Assembly: GCA_964544295.1 (NCBI GenBank)
Contig: CAZJBJ010000020.1
Coordinates: 1 to 36,942, forward strand
Origin: JAENVU01 sp964544295
GTDB lineage: Bacteria > Actinomycetota > Acidimicrobiia > IMCC26256 > JAENVU01
DNA length: 36,942 nucleotides
Direction of reading: 5' to 3'
A program made the position numbers and the translations under genes. Positions 7,275 to 15,880 of the stretch are shown piece after piece. Positions within the stretch are counted from its first letter, which is position 1. The number at the start of each line of letters is the position of its first letter. The notes below the pieces were generated by a model. The model saw nothing but the letters and a program-made list of their open reading frames with translations. It did no database searches and was not told where the DNA came from.

Positions 7275-8744
7275 TCACTTCGGAGCCGGCAACCCGATCG
7301 TCTTCGTCTCGAGATACTCCTCGAAGCCGGGGATGCCGTGCTCGCGTCCGAGGCCGCTCTGCTTGTAGCCACCGAACGGCGAATCCGGCCCGAACCACTG
7401 GCCGCCGTTCACCGCCACCGTGCCGCTACGGATCCGCTTCGCCAGCGCGTACGCGCGGTCCAGGTCGGTGCCGTTCACCGCGCCCGACAGGCCGTACTTC
7501 GAGTTGTTCGCGATGCGCACGGCGTCGTCGTCGTCCTCATAGGGGATCACCGCGAGGACCGGACCGAAGATCTCTTCCTGCGCAATGGTCGAGTCCGGGT
7601 CGACGTCGACGAAGAGCGTGGGTTCGACGTAGAAACCCTTCTCGAGCTGCGGAGGGCGACCACCGCCGACGAGCAACCGGGCGCCCTCGGCCTTGCCCTG
7701 CTCGATGTAGCCGAGCACCCGGTCGCGCTGGCGGGCGTTGATCAGCGGCCCCTGGAGGTTCGCGGGATCGGTCGGGTCGCCGTAGCTCCAGCTCTCGAAC
7801 GCGGCCTTCACCGACTCGACGCCCTCGTCGTAGCGCGAGCGAGGCAGCAGCATCCGGGTCGTGATCGCACAGCCCTGCCCACCGTGCATGCAGACCATCG
7901 CACCGCTGCCGCACTGTGCGGCGAGGTCGGCGTCGTCGAGGATGATGTTGGCCGACTTCCCACCGAGTTCCAGGAACACCCGCTTCAACGTCTCGGCCCC
8001 ACCCGCCATGATGCGCTTGCCGACCGCGGTGGAACCCGTGAACGAAATCATGTCCACGCGCGGATCGTCGGTGAGCATCTGACCGACCGTCGCGGGATCC
8101 CCGGAGGTGACGACGTTGAAGACGCCGGGCGGGATGTCGGTGTACTCGGCGACGAGCTTGCCGATGAACGTGGCACTCCACGGCGTGTCCGGGGCCGGCT
8201 TGAGGATCACGCTGTTCCCGGCGGCGAGCGCAGGCACGATCTTCGACAGGTTCAGCATGAACGGGAAGTTCCACGGCGTGATCGCGCCGACCACGCCGAT
8301 CGGTTCCCGGATCACCCGACGGGCACTGGTCATGCCGAAGAACTCGTGGACCGGGAGGTCGTACTCCCAGTCGATCCGATTGATGCACTCGATGTCCCAC
8401 TCCATGTCGTCGATGCAGGAGTCCATCTGCACCGCGTAGGTGAGCATGATCGGCGCACCGACCTCCGCGACGATCTGCGGCCGGAGGGTCTCGCGCTCCT
8501 TGTTCAACGCCTCGTGCAGCTGGCGCAGACCCCGGATGCGCAACTCGGTGTTCTCGGCCCACTCGGTCTCGTCGAAGGCCCGCCGCGCGCTGGCGATGGC
8601 GCGGTCCATGTCGGCGACACCGGCGTCGGCGACCTGGCCGATCACCGCCTCCGTCGCGGGGTTCACGTTGGCGTAGGTGGCGCCGGATTCGGCCTCCACC
8701 AACTCGCCGTCGATCAGCATCCGATGTTCGCCGGTTCCCGACAT
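7275..8744 (-). CDS. Aldehyde dehydrogenase family protein (489 aa)
   Basis: NAD(P)-dependent oxidation of an aldehyde to the acid. Catalytic residues are visible: Asn159 in PWNFPF, Glu259 in LELGGKS, and the nucleophile Cys292 in HGGQGCAI. The cofactor stretch GNSVILKPAPDTP and the C-terminal FGGYKQSGLGREHG are typical. Length matches the ALDH superfamily. The ATG at 8744 has the ribosome-binding site GAGGTG about 6 bases upstream. It is divergent from the Ppx/GppA gene across 112 bases. Natural substrate unknown; the second family member at 27102-28526 has a different active-site context. Confidence 0.95.
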   Translation of the reverse strand: MSGTGEHRMLIDGELVEAESGATYANVNPATEAVIGQVADAGVADMDRAIASARRAFDETEWAENTELRIRGLRQLHEALNKERETLRPQIVAEVGAPIMLTYAVQMDSCIDDMEWDIECINRIDWEYDLPVHEFFGMTSARRVIREPIGVVGAITPWNFPFMLNLSKIVPALAAGNSVILKPAPDTPWSATFIGKLVAEYTDIPPGVFNVVTSGDPATVGQMLTDDPRVDMISFTGSTAVGKRIMAGGAETLKRVFLELGGKSANIILDDADLAAQCGSGAMVCMHGGQGCAITTRMLLPRSRYDEGVESVKAAFESWSYGDPTDPANLQGPLINARQRDRVLGYIEQGKAEGARLLVGGGRPPQLEKGFYVEPTLFVDVDPDSTIAQEEIFGPVLAVIPYEDDDDAVRIANNSKYGLSGAVNGTDLDRAYALAKRIRSGTVAVNGGQWFGPDSPFGGYKQSGLGREHGIPGFEEYLETKTIGLPAPK

Positions 8745-8843
8745 CCCACACCTCGCTCGTCTGGCTCGGTCCGCAGCCCGTCGGCTGGGACGGCGCGGAG
8801 CCTAGGTCGCGTCGCGATGGTCCGGCGGCGCCCGCGGTCGTCC

Positions 8844-8849
8844 TACCCT
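8844..8849 (+). promoter_or_regulatory. Candidate -10 box for the Ppx/GppA gene (leaderless)
   Basis: TACCCT, 7 bases before the GTG at 8857. There is no ribosome-binding site between box and start. Confidence 0.5.
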
Positions 8850-8856
8850 GGTCGCC

Positions 8857-10395
8857 GTGCGCATCGCCGCCGTCGACCTCGGCTCCAACTCGTTTCACCT
8901 CGTCATCGCCGACGTGCATCCCGACGGCAGCTTCACCCCGATCAGCGGCGAGAAGGAGATGCTGCGCCTCGGCGATGTCGTGAGCCGCGAAGGGATCGTG
9001 ACCCCCGAAGCGGCCGACGCCGCAGTCGCAACCATGCGTCGCTTCCGACTCCTCGCCGAGGCCGCCGGGGCGACCGAGATCCTGGCCTGCGCGACGAGCG
9101 CGCTGCGGACCGCCACCAACGGCGACGAGGTACTCGACCGCATCGCCGTCGAGGCCGGTATCGACGCCGACGCCATCGACGGCCTCGAAGAAGCGCGGCT
9201 GATCTTCACGGCCATCCGTGCCGCGGTCACCATCGACCCGTCGCCGGCCGTCTGTTTCGACCTGGGGGGCGGCAGCCTCGAGATCATGGTCGGCGACGTC
9301 TCCGGCCTCACCTGGGCCACGAGCGAACGACTCGGCGTCGCGCGTCTCTCGACCGAGTTCGTCCGGTCCGACCCGATCTCCAAGGCGGATCGCCGCCGGC
9401 TCCGCACACACATCATCGAGGTGCTCGGTCCCCGCGCGGTCGAGGTCGGTGGCCTGGAACCGAAGATGGCGATCGGGAGCAGCGGCACGATCGAGGACCT
9501 CGGACACATGATCGCGGCACGCCGGGATGCGTCGATGCCGCGCACGCTCCACCACCTCGCCTTCACCCGCGACGAACTCGACGCTGTCCGCGACGACGTC
9601 CTCGCCGCCACCAGCGCCCAACGCAAGAAGTTCGACGGGCTCGACACCAAGCGGGTCGAGCTGATCGTGGCGGGCGTCGAGGTCGTCTCCATCGCGATGG
9701 AACTGTTCGAGGTCGAGGAGATGACGGTCAGCGAGTGGGCGCTGCGTGAAGGAATGGTGCTCGACGCGATCGGCCGCCACGACCCCGAGGACTGGTCGGA
9801 CGATCCCTTCGCCATCCGCCGGGCATCGGTGCATTCGCTGGCCCGCCGGTGCTCGTGGCCCGCCGCCCACTCCCGCCATGTCGCGATGTTGGCCGTCGAA
9901 CTCTTCGACCAACTGCGCGAGCTGCATCAGTTGGACGACGACGATCGTGAGCTCCTCGAGTACGCGGCGATCCTGCACGACATCGGCGAACACGTCGCGC
10001 ATGAAGGACACGAACGCCACGCCGCCTACCTCGTCCAGCACGGTCGCCTGCGCGGCCTCACCCCGGCGACGGTCACCGAGCTCACGGCCCTCGTGCGTTG
10101 GCACCGACGCGGAGAACCCAAGGCCAAGGACGACCTCGTCGGCCCGCTCGACCCTGATCAGCGGGAACGAGTGCGCAAGCTGGTCGCGCTGCTCCGCATC
10201 GCCGACGGGCTCGACCGGGGCCGCAAGCAGGTCGTCACCGGATTCCAGGTCCGGGTCGGTCCGGAGCTCGTCCTCGTGCACATCCGCAGCGCCGGCGATC
10301 CCGAGTTGGAGATCTGGGGCGCGCGCCGAAAACGCGACCTCTTCGAGCGCGTGTTCGGCCGCGAACTCGAGTTCACCGCCCACCCGGCCGGCTGA
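8857..10395 (+). CDS. Ppx/GppA family exopolyphosphatase / pppGpp phosphatase with C-terminal HD domain (512 aa)
   Basis: It removes terminal phosphate from polyphosphate or pppGpp and so links to the stringent response. The N-terminal ASKHA fold shows AAVDLGSNSFHLVIA (phosphate loop), CATSALRTATN, the catalytic Glu region DGLEEARLIF, FDLGGGSLEIM, and a second glycine motif AIGSSGTIEDLG, spanning about residues 1-305. The C-terminal part, about 320-500, is an HD-like helical domain with SRHVAMLA, YAAILHDIGEHV and HERHAAYLV, as in full-length E. coli Ppx and GppA. A mycobacterial short form would lack this domain. Which substrate is preferred cannot be read from sequence. The stop codon is one base from that of the convergent TetR gene. 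Confidence 0.93.
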   Translation: MRIAAVDLGSNSFHLVIADVHPDGSFTPISGEKEMLRLGDVVSREGIVTPEAADAAVATMRRFRLLAEAAGATEILACATSALRTATNGDEVLDRIAVEAGIDADAIDGLEEARLIFTAIRAAVTIDPSPAVCFDLGGGSLEIMVGDVSGLTWATSERLGVARLSTEFVRSDPISKADRRRLRTHIIEVLGPRAVEVGGLEPKMAIGSSGTIEDLGHMIAARRDASMPRTLHHLAFTRDELDAVRDDVLAATSAQRKKFDGLDTKRVELIVAGVEVVSIAMELFEVEEMTVSEWALREGMVLDAIGRHDPEDWSDDPFAIRRASVHSLARRCSWPAAHSRHVAMLAVELFDQLRELHQLDDDDRELLEYAAILHDIGEHVAHEGHERHAAYLVQHGRLRGLTPATVTELTALVRWHRRGEPKAKDDLVGPLDPDQRERVRKLVALLRIADGLDRGRKQVVTGFQVRVGPELVLVHIRSAGDPELEIWGARRKRDLFERVFGRELEFTAHPAG

Positions 10396-10396
10396 A

Positions 10397-11026
10397 TCAG
10401 CCCCCGGACTCCCCGGTGGCGGTGTGATGCAGGATGCGGGCGGTGGTCTCCACGACCTCGGCCCGTGAGGTTCCGTAGGCGGCGAGGTCGGTATGGAACG
10501 CCGCCATCCGTTCGAGCATCGAGACCATCGCGGCGGCGGCCGCGTAGGGGGCGAGGCCCGGCTCGGCGCGCGCCGCGACCTTCTCGGCAATCCCCTCGGT
10601 GAGCGGGCGCAACGCGCCGTTGCGGACCGCCCGGAACCGGTCGTCACCCTCCTGCGCCGCGAGGTTGCGGGTGCGCAGCACCGCGCGATGTTCGTCCCAG
10701 TTGGCGATGAACTCCTCCACGAGTCGGCGGGCGAGGTCGAGGCCGTCGGGTCCCCGCCACTCCTCGGCCAGAAGGTCCGTGAGGGCGGCAGTCTCCTCAC
10801 CGACCAGCGCCGACAACGCGAGGACGGCCGATTCCACGTCCCGGAAGTACTGGTAGAAGGTGGCGGGCGACACCGACACCGCGCGGGCGATGTCGGCGAC
10901 GCGAAGTTCGCGCAGGCCCTTGCTCTCCAACAAGGTCGCGGTCGCGTCCAACAGCCGCTGACGGGTCTCGGTGCCTCGACGACCGAGCGAGCGACCGTCG
11001 AGCGCGACCGACTCGGCCTCCGTCAT
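10397..11026 (-). CDS. TetR family transcriptional regulator (209 aa)
   Basis: The N-terminal helix-turn-helix (about residues 20-70) reads TRQRLLDATATLLESKGL, then LRVADIARAVSVSPATFYQYF, the standard TetR DNA-binding domain. The C-terminal ligand-binding half is all-helical with HRAVLRTRN and AAAAAMVSMLERMAAF. Related actinobacterial regulators usually repress fatty-acid or steroid catabolic genes and respond to acyl-CoA ligands. It is divergent from the thiamine-enzyme-like gene across 71 bases, in which I see no clear palindrome. It is the only transcription factor in the window, so it is a candidate, unproven, for binding the palindromes at 21997 and 25530. Confidence 0.92.
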   Translation of the reverse strand: MTEAESVALDGRSLGRRGTETRQRLLDATATLLESKGLRELRVADIARAVSVSPATFYQYFRDVESAVLALSALVGEETAALTDLLAEEWRGPDGLDLARRLVEEFIANWDEHRAVLRTRNLAAQEGDDRFRAVRNGALRPLTEGIAEKVAARAEPGLAPYAAAAAMVSMLERMAAFHTDLAAYGTSRAEVVETTARILHHTATGESGG

Positions 11027-11097
11027 CGACCACCGCCGAGCCCCACCGTGTTCATCGCGCGGACCCTACCCAACCGGGGGCCGAGGCGTGTGCGACG

Positions 11098-12039
11098 ATG
11101 ATCGCCGTGCTCTCGGCGGAACTGCAGACGATCTCGGCCGACCTCGCCACGCACTTTTCGGGTGTACCGCTGCCGGCGGTACTGAGCGCGGCGCCCGCAC
11201 CCGTCCCGTGGGCCACGGGCGCCGCCCCGGATCTCGGCGATGCCGACACCACCATCGTCATGCTCGTCGGGCCCGACGCCGCCCACGTGGTCACACCGGT
11301 GCACCGGCTGGCGCGCCACCTCGGCGCCCCGGTGGCGAATACCTGGGGAGTCAAGGGCATCTATCAGTGGGACGACCCGCACCACATGGGCACCTGTGGT
11401 CTCCAGCGCGACGACTTCGCGCTCCTGGGGCTCGCGGACTTCGACGTCCTAGTCACCATCGGACTCGATCCGGCCGAGTCCCCGACCGCCCGGCTCGGTG
11501 CCGTCCATCGCGTCGACATCCCGGCCCGGGACGTCGCCATCCTGTCCGTCATCCGGACCGCGGTCCCCCGCCCGCACCGGCCCGCCCCCAACGAGCTGTA
11601 CTCCCGCATCGCCGCCATCGCCCAGCCCGGGTACGTGGACGAGTCCGTGCCGCGGCACCCGGCGCGAGCGGTCTTCGCCCTCAAGCAGTCGTTGGGGAGC
11701 GAGGACCGCGTCGTCGCACAACCGGGGCCGGTGGGACTCTGGGTGGCCCGCACGTTTCCGACCGATCGGCTCGGCAGTGTGATCGTGCCGGCGCAGGACC
11801 TCCCCGCGATCGCCCCGGCCGTCGCGCTCGTCTCCGCGGCCCGAGGGGTACCCACGGTCTGCGTGCTCGACGGAACGAGCGCCCCCGACCCCGACACCCA
11901 AACCGTGACCCGTGAGATCGCGACGCTCGCAACCGATCGGGACCTGCCGCTGCGGTTCGAGACGTGGGCCGACACCATCGACTGGTCCCGCACCGCCGAC
12001 CTCGTCGCCGCCGCCGGCCCGGTCGTCGCCTGGACCTGA
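11098..12039 (+). CDS. Truncated thiamine-diphosphate-enzyme-like protein (313 aa)
   Basis: Residues about 45-150 resemble the central domain of acetolactate-synthase-type enzymes: TTIVMLVGPDAAHV, HLGAPVANTWGVKGIYQWDD, GLQRDDFALLGLADFDVLVTIG and VHRVDIPA. Residues 180-300 look like the first part of the pyrophosphate-binding domain (VVAQPGPVGLWVARTF, then PTVCVLDGTSAPDPD). The GDG element is LDG, no NN magnesium motif follows, and the whole N-terminal pyrimidine domain with the catalytic glutamate is absent. About 310 aa compares with about 550 in the family. It therefore probably cannot use thiamine diphosphate alone; it may be a relic or a regulatory/partner subunit. The reading frame is open and uninterrupted. 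ATG at 11098 or GTG at 11107 could start it. Confidence 0.65.
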   Translation: MIAVLSAELQTISADLATHFSGVPLPAVLSAAPAPVPWATGAAPDLGDADTTIVMLVGPDAAHVVTPVHRLARHLGAPVANTWGVKGIYQWDDPHHMGTCGLQRDDFALLGLADFDVLVTIGLDPAESPTARLGAVHRVDIPARDVAILSVIRTAVPRPHRPAPNELYSRIAAIAQPGYVDESVPRHPARAVFALKQSLGSEDRVVAQPGPVGLWVARTFPTDRLGSVIVPAQDLPAIAPAVALVSAARGVPTVCVLDGTSAPDPDTQTVTREIATLATDRDLPLRFETWADTIDWSRTADLVAAAGPVVAWT

Positions 12040-12115
12040 GCACTCACGGCCGCTGACCGGTCGGATGGCGCGCAGTACCCTGCTCGACACTCGCCCATTG
12101 GTATCGGGAGCAGTC

Positions 12116-13399
12116 ATGCAGATCGACGACATGATCATCGTGAGCGTGGACGACCACATCGTCGAACCGCCGAACATGTTCGACGCCCACCTGCCCGAGA
12201 AGTATCGGGACATCGCGCCGAAGTTGGTCCGCAAGGACGACGGCACCGACGTCTGGCAGTTCCAGACCGTCGAAGTTCCCAACATCGGGCTCAACGCGGT
12301 GGCGGGTCGACCCAAGGAGGAGTACGGGATCGATCCCACGTCCTTCGACGAGATCCGACCCGGGTGTTACGACCCGGCAAAACGAGTCCTCGACATGAAC
12401 GCGAACGGCACACTGGGTTCGCTGAACTTCCCGAGCCTGCCGGGTTTCGCTGGCCGCCTCTTCGCCACGCTCGAGGACAAGGACACGTCGAAGGTCCTCG
12501 CCCAGGCGTACAACGACTGGCACATCGACGAGTGGTGCGGCCACGCCCCCGACCGCTTCATCCCGTTGGCCATCCCGATGATCTGGGACGCCGACGCGTG
12601 CGCCGCCGAAGTGCGCCGGGTCGCCAAGAAGGGATGCCATGCCATCACGTTCCCGGAGAACCCCGAGCCCCTGAACCGGCCCAGCCTGCATTCCGACTAC
12701 TGGGACCCGTTCTGGCAGGCGTGCTCCGACGAAGGCACGATCGTCTGCATGCACATCGGGTCGTCGGGGAAGCTCGTGATGACCTCGGTCGACGCGCCGA
12801 TCGACGTCCTGATCACGTTGCAGCCCATGAACATCGTCCAGTGCGCCGCCGACCTCATCCACTCACCGATCTTCCGGAAGTTCCCGGACATCACCGTCGC
12901 ACTCTCCGAAGGCGGCATCGGTTGGATCCCGTACTTCCTGGAACGGCTCGACCACTCGTACCGCACCCACAAGGCCTGGACGGGCGCGGACTTCGGATCC
13001 AAGCTGCCGAGCGAGGTGTTCCTGGAGCACGTGATGCTCTGCTACATCACTGACGAGGTGGGGGTGAAGCTCGCTCGCGACATCGGCGTCGACCGCATCA
13101 CGGTGGAGATCGACTATCCCCACTCCGACGCGAACTGGCCGAACGCGCCCGAGGTGCTCCACGCCGAGTTCGCCGACACCGACCTCACCGACGCCGAGAT
13201 CAACGCGATGACCCACGAGAACGCCATGCGCTTCTTCCAGTACGACCCGTTCTCGATCCGCCCGCGCGAACGGTGCACGGTCGGGGCGCTGCGGTCCGAG
13301 GCGGTCGGCTGGGACGTGTCGCCGAAGGCGACCGCATTGCGCCCGCCGACCGCGCACGACGGTCCGGTGAAGATCACCGACCTCAACCCGACCGCATGA
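12116..13399 (+). CDS. Amidohydrolase-family (TIM-barrel) metal-dependent hydrolase or decarboxylase (427 aa)
   Basis: A member of the amidohydrolase-2 group, which includes ACMSD-like and resorcylate decarboxylases. Visible metal-site motifs are SVDDHIVEP near residues 10-18, CMHIGSSG for the barrel histidine, and EIDYPHSDANWP for the C-terminal aspartate. The segment DEIRPGCYDPAKRVLDMNANG is shared with the paralogue at 24283-25509. In actinobacteria this group accompanies catabolic clusters, often with unassigned substrates. A TACCCT box at 12076-12081 and a GGGAG ribosome-binding site precede the ATG. The methyltransferase follows after 25 bases on the same strand, suggesting an operon. 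The C-terminal tail beyond residue 380 is longer than in the paralogue. Confidence 0.9.
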   Translation: MQIDDMIIVSVDDHIVEPPNMFDAHLPEKYRDIAPKLVRKDDGTDVWQFQTVEVPNIGLNAVAGRPKEEYGIDPTSFDEIRPGCYDPAKRVLDMNANGTLGSLNFPSLPGFAGRLFATLEDKDTSKVLAQAYNDWHIDEWCGHAPDRFIPLAIPMIWDADACAAEVRRVAKKGCHAITFPENPEPLNRPSLHSDYWDPFWQACSDEGTIVCMHIGSSGKLVMTSVDAPIDVLITLQPMNIVQCAADLIHSPIFRKFPDITVALSEGGIGWIPYFLERLDHSYRTHKAWTGADFGSKLPSEVFLEHVMLCYITDEVGVKLARDIGVDRITVEIDYPHSDANWPNAPEVLHAEFADTDLTDAEINAMTHENAMRFFQYDPFSIRPRERCTVGALRSEAVGWDVSPKATALRPPTAHDGPVKITDLNPTA

Positions 13400-13424
13400 C
13401 CCCAACGCGGCTCTGGGGCGCGGG

Positions 13425-14186
13425 GTGAGCGAGCGGGCCATCGAGTACCAGCGGACGAACCGAGAATTCTGGGACGCCGACGCGGACGACTACCAGAACG
13501 CCCACCACGCCGACATCAGCAACCCGGCCTGGGGTGCGTACCGCATCCCCGAGTCCGAGGTCGACGCGCTCCCCTCCCTCGCGGGGCTCGGCGTGCTCGA
13601 ACTCGGCTGCGGCGGTGCGCAGGCCTCCATCGCGTTCACCGGTTCGGCCGCATCCAGCATCGGACTCGACCTGTCCGTCGCGCAGCTGCGACACGCGCAG
13701 CGCAATGCCCGCGCCGCGGCCCGTCGGATCCCGGTCGTGTGTGCATCCGCCGTGGCGACACCGTTTCGGTCGTCGTCGTTCGACCTCGTGTTCTGCGACC
13801 ACGGCGCCATGAGCTTCTGCGACCCGCACGCGACCGTGCCCGAGGCGGCCCGACTGCTCCGACCCGGCGGGTGGCTGGTGTTCTGTCTCTCCACCCACCT
13901 CCACAACAGCTGCTTCCCCACCGACGATCCGGACGCCGCCATTACGACGACGCTGCAGCAACCGATGTACCGCGCCGGCGGGTACGACTGGGGCGACGGC
14001 ACGATCGACTTCCAGATACTCCACGCCGAATGGATCCAGCTGTTCCGCGCCAACGGCTTCACCGTCGAAGGCCTGATCGCGTTACGTCCACCCGAGAGCG
14101 CCGCGACGGGCTACGACGGCTTCGCCACCGCCGAGTGGTCGCGCAACTGGCCCGCCGAGGAGATCTGGCAGGTCCGCAAGGTCTGA
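13425..14186 (+). CDS. Class I SAM-dependent methyltransferase (253 aa)
   Basis: The Rossmann-type motif I is LGVLELGCGGAQASIAF near residues 58-74, with an acidic residue after beta-2 (SIGLDLSVAQLRHAQ) and motif IV-like FDLVFCDHGAMSF, the type-11 methyltransferase layout. The N-terminal AIEYQRTNREFWDADADDYQ is frequent in actinobacterial small-molecule methyltransferases. The acceptor is not evident. The GTG start follows a purine-rich GGGGCGCGGGG. It lies downstream of and probably co-transcribed with the amidohydrolase; its 3' end is 7 bases from the convergent ligase gene. Confidence 0.9.
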   Translation: MSERAIEYQRTNREFWDADADDYQNAHHADISNPAWGAYRIPESEVDALPSLAGLGVLELGCGGAQASIAFTGSAASSIGLDLSVAQLRHAQRNARAAARRIPVVCASAVATPFRSSSFDLVFCDHGAMSFCDPHATVPEAARLLRPGGWLVFCLSTHLHNSCFPTDDPDAAITTTLQQPMYRAGGYDWGDGTIDFQILHAEWIQLFRANGFTVEGLIALRPPESAATGYDGFATAEWSRNWPAEEIWQVRKV

Positions 14187-14193
14187 GTGCCGA

Positions 14194-15795
14194 TCAGCGT
14201 CGTTCGAACACCACGCCGGCTGCCTCCCGATCCCAGGTCCGGTCCGTCACCCCGTCGTCGCGCAGTTCGTACTTCAACACCCGGCCGACCGGATTCCGCG
14301 GGAGATCGGTGCGGAACTCGACGTAACGCGGGATGGCGAAATACGGCACCCGCTCGGCGCACCAGCGGCACAGCTCCGCTTCCGTGACCGTCGCGCCGTC
14401 GGCCAACACCGCGGTGACCTTCACGTCGTCCTCGCCCTGGTCGCTCGGCACGGCGTGGACCGCCACGTCGGCGACGTCGGGATGGGCGATCACCGTCCGC
14501 TCCATCTCGAAGCTGGAGATGTTCTCCCCGCGCCGACGCAGGTAGTCCTTCTTGCGGTCGACGAAGTAGAGGAAGCCGTCCTCGTCGAGACGGCCCAGGT
14601 CGCCCGTGTGGAACCACAGGTTGCGCAGCACCTCGACCGTGGCCTCGGGCCGCTGCCAGTAGCCCGCGAACATCAGGTCGGCCCCGGTCGGCCGGCAGAC
14701 GATCTCGCCGGTCTCCCCCACCGGCACCGGCTCGTCGGCGTCGTCGACGATCCGGACCTCGAACTCGTGGGTGTTGGGCTTCCCCGCCGCCCCGGGCTTG
14801 TTGACCTCCCCTGCCGGCAGCATCGAGATCAGCGATGCCTCGGTCAACCCGTACCCGCCACTGAACGTTGCGCACCCGAACCGTTCTCGCCAGATGCGAT
14901 CGGTGTCCGGGGGCATCGGTGCCGCCGCGCACAATCGGAGCCGGTGGCCCACCTGGTCCGGATGATCGTCGGCGCCGGCGATGAGAATCGCGAGCGAGCC
15001 GAGCATCGACAGCATCGTCGCGCCGGTACGCGCCACCTCGGGCCAGAACCGGCTGACCGAGAACTTCCGGGCGATCGACGCGCGACCACCGACGAGCAGC
15101 GTGCCCACGACACACACCGAGATCGCGTTGAAGTGGAACAACGGCAGCGGCGTCAGTACCACGTCGTCCGCCCTCCGCCCCCAGGCCCGGGCGATCTGCT
15201 CGCCCAGCGCGACGACGTAACGGTGCGGCAGCATGCAGCCCTTGGACGGCCCGGTCGTCCCCGCGGTGTAGATGAAGCACGCCAGGTCCGACGGCCTGAC
15301 CGCCACCTCCGGCAGGGGGACCGCCGCACCGGCAGCCATGGCGTCGTCCCAGTTCGTCGTCGCACGCTCGACTTCGACCCCGCCGTGGTCACCAACGACG
15401 ATCACTGCCTCGAGGTCGGGCACAGTCTCGAGTTCGAGGGTCGCGACCCGATCGAGGAAGTCACCCTGGACGACGAGCACCCGCGCGCCCGAATCCACCA
15501 GCACGTGTCGGAGGAACTCGCCCCGGTAGGCGGTGTTGATCGGCACCTGCACCGCCCCGATCCGGGTGGCCCCGAAGAGGGACACCACCTGTTCGGGACA
15601 GTTCTCCAGCAGCGTGGCCACCCGTTCGCCGTGTCCGATCCCGGCCCCGACCAGCGCGCCGGCGAAGGCATCCGCGGCGGCGGCCATCTCGGCCGCGGTG
15701 AACCCGACGCCTTCGAAATCCAGGTACGGACCGTCTGGATCCGAAGCGAGTCGGTCCGCCAGGGCCGCATGCATCGTGAGGGGAACCGAGGCCAT
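14194..15795 (-). CDS. AMP-dependent acyl-CoA synthetase/ligase (533 aa)
   Basis: It activates a carboxylic acid to its CoA ester through an acyl-adenylate. The P-loop FIYTAGTTGPSKG, GYGLTEAS, the ribose-binding HTGDLG and the hinge RKKDYLRRRGENIS are present, closest in style to crotonobetaine/carnitine-CoA ligase and FadD17-like proteins. In the A10 motif the sequence is PRNPVGRVLKYELR: the usual catalytic Lys after Gly is Arg505, with a Lys three residues later. Related actinobacterial ligases may use a shifted lysine, so loss of activity is not certain. The ATG at 15795 is supported by a TACGCT box 6 bases upstream; longer in-frame starts would enter the divergent gene. Substrate unknown. 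Confidence 0.93.
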   Translation of the reverse strand: MASVPLTMHAALADRLASDPDGPYLDFEGVGFTAAEMAAAADAFAGALVGAGIGHGERVATLLENCPEQVVSLFGATRIGAVQVPINTAYRGEFLRHVLVDSGARVLVVQGDFLDRVATLELETVPDLEAVIVVGDHGGVEVERATTNWDDAMAAGAAVPLPEVAVRPSDLACFIYTAGTTGPSKGCMLPHRYVVALGEQIARAWGRRADDVVLTPLPLFHFNAISVCVVGTLLVGGRASIARKFSVSRFWPEVARTGATMLSMLGSLAILIAGADDHPDQVGHRLRLCAAAPMPPDTDRIWRERFGCATFSGGYGLTEASLISMLPAGEVNKPGAAGKPNTHEFEVRIVDDADEPVPVGETGEIVCRPTGADLMFAGYWQRPEATVEVLRNLWFHTGDLGRLDEDGFLYFVDRKKDYLRRRGENISSFEMERTVIAHPDVADVAVHAVPSDQGEDDVKVTAVLADGATVTEAELCRWCAERVPYFAIPRYVEFRTDLPRNPVGRVLKYELRDDGVTDRTWDREAAGVVFERR

Positions 15796-15801
15796 CCGGC
15801 G

Positions 15802-15807
15802 AGCGTA
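15802..15807 (-). promoter_or_regulatory. Candidate -10 box for the acyl-CoA ligase gene (leaderless)
   Basis: Reverse-strand TACGCT, 6 bases before the ATG at 15795. Confidence 0.5.
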
Positions 15808-15880
15808 GCGGCGCGCTCGCTCGCCACGTCTCGGACCACCGTGCCTGGCGTTCGACGCGGTCGGCGGGCAAGATGACGGC

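Noticed and set aside
7537..10800. 1087-codon open frame on the reverse strand across the aldehyde dehydrogenase and Ppx/GppA genes
   Set aside because: It is a shadow frame: Arg/Pro/His-rich, no recognisable domain, and antisense to two well-conserved genes. Long antisense frames are expected in DNA this GC-rich.
13400..13418. Attenuator or terminator between amidohydrolase and methyltransferase genes
   Set aside because: The stem is only 5 bp (CCCCA/TGGGG) with a 9-base loop; too weak to call in this GC-rich context.
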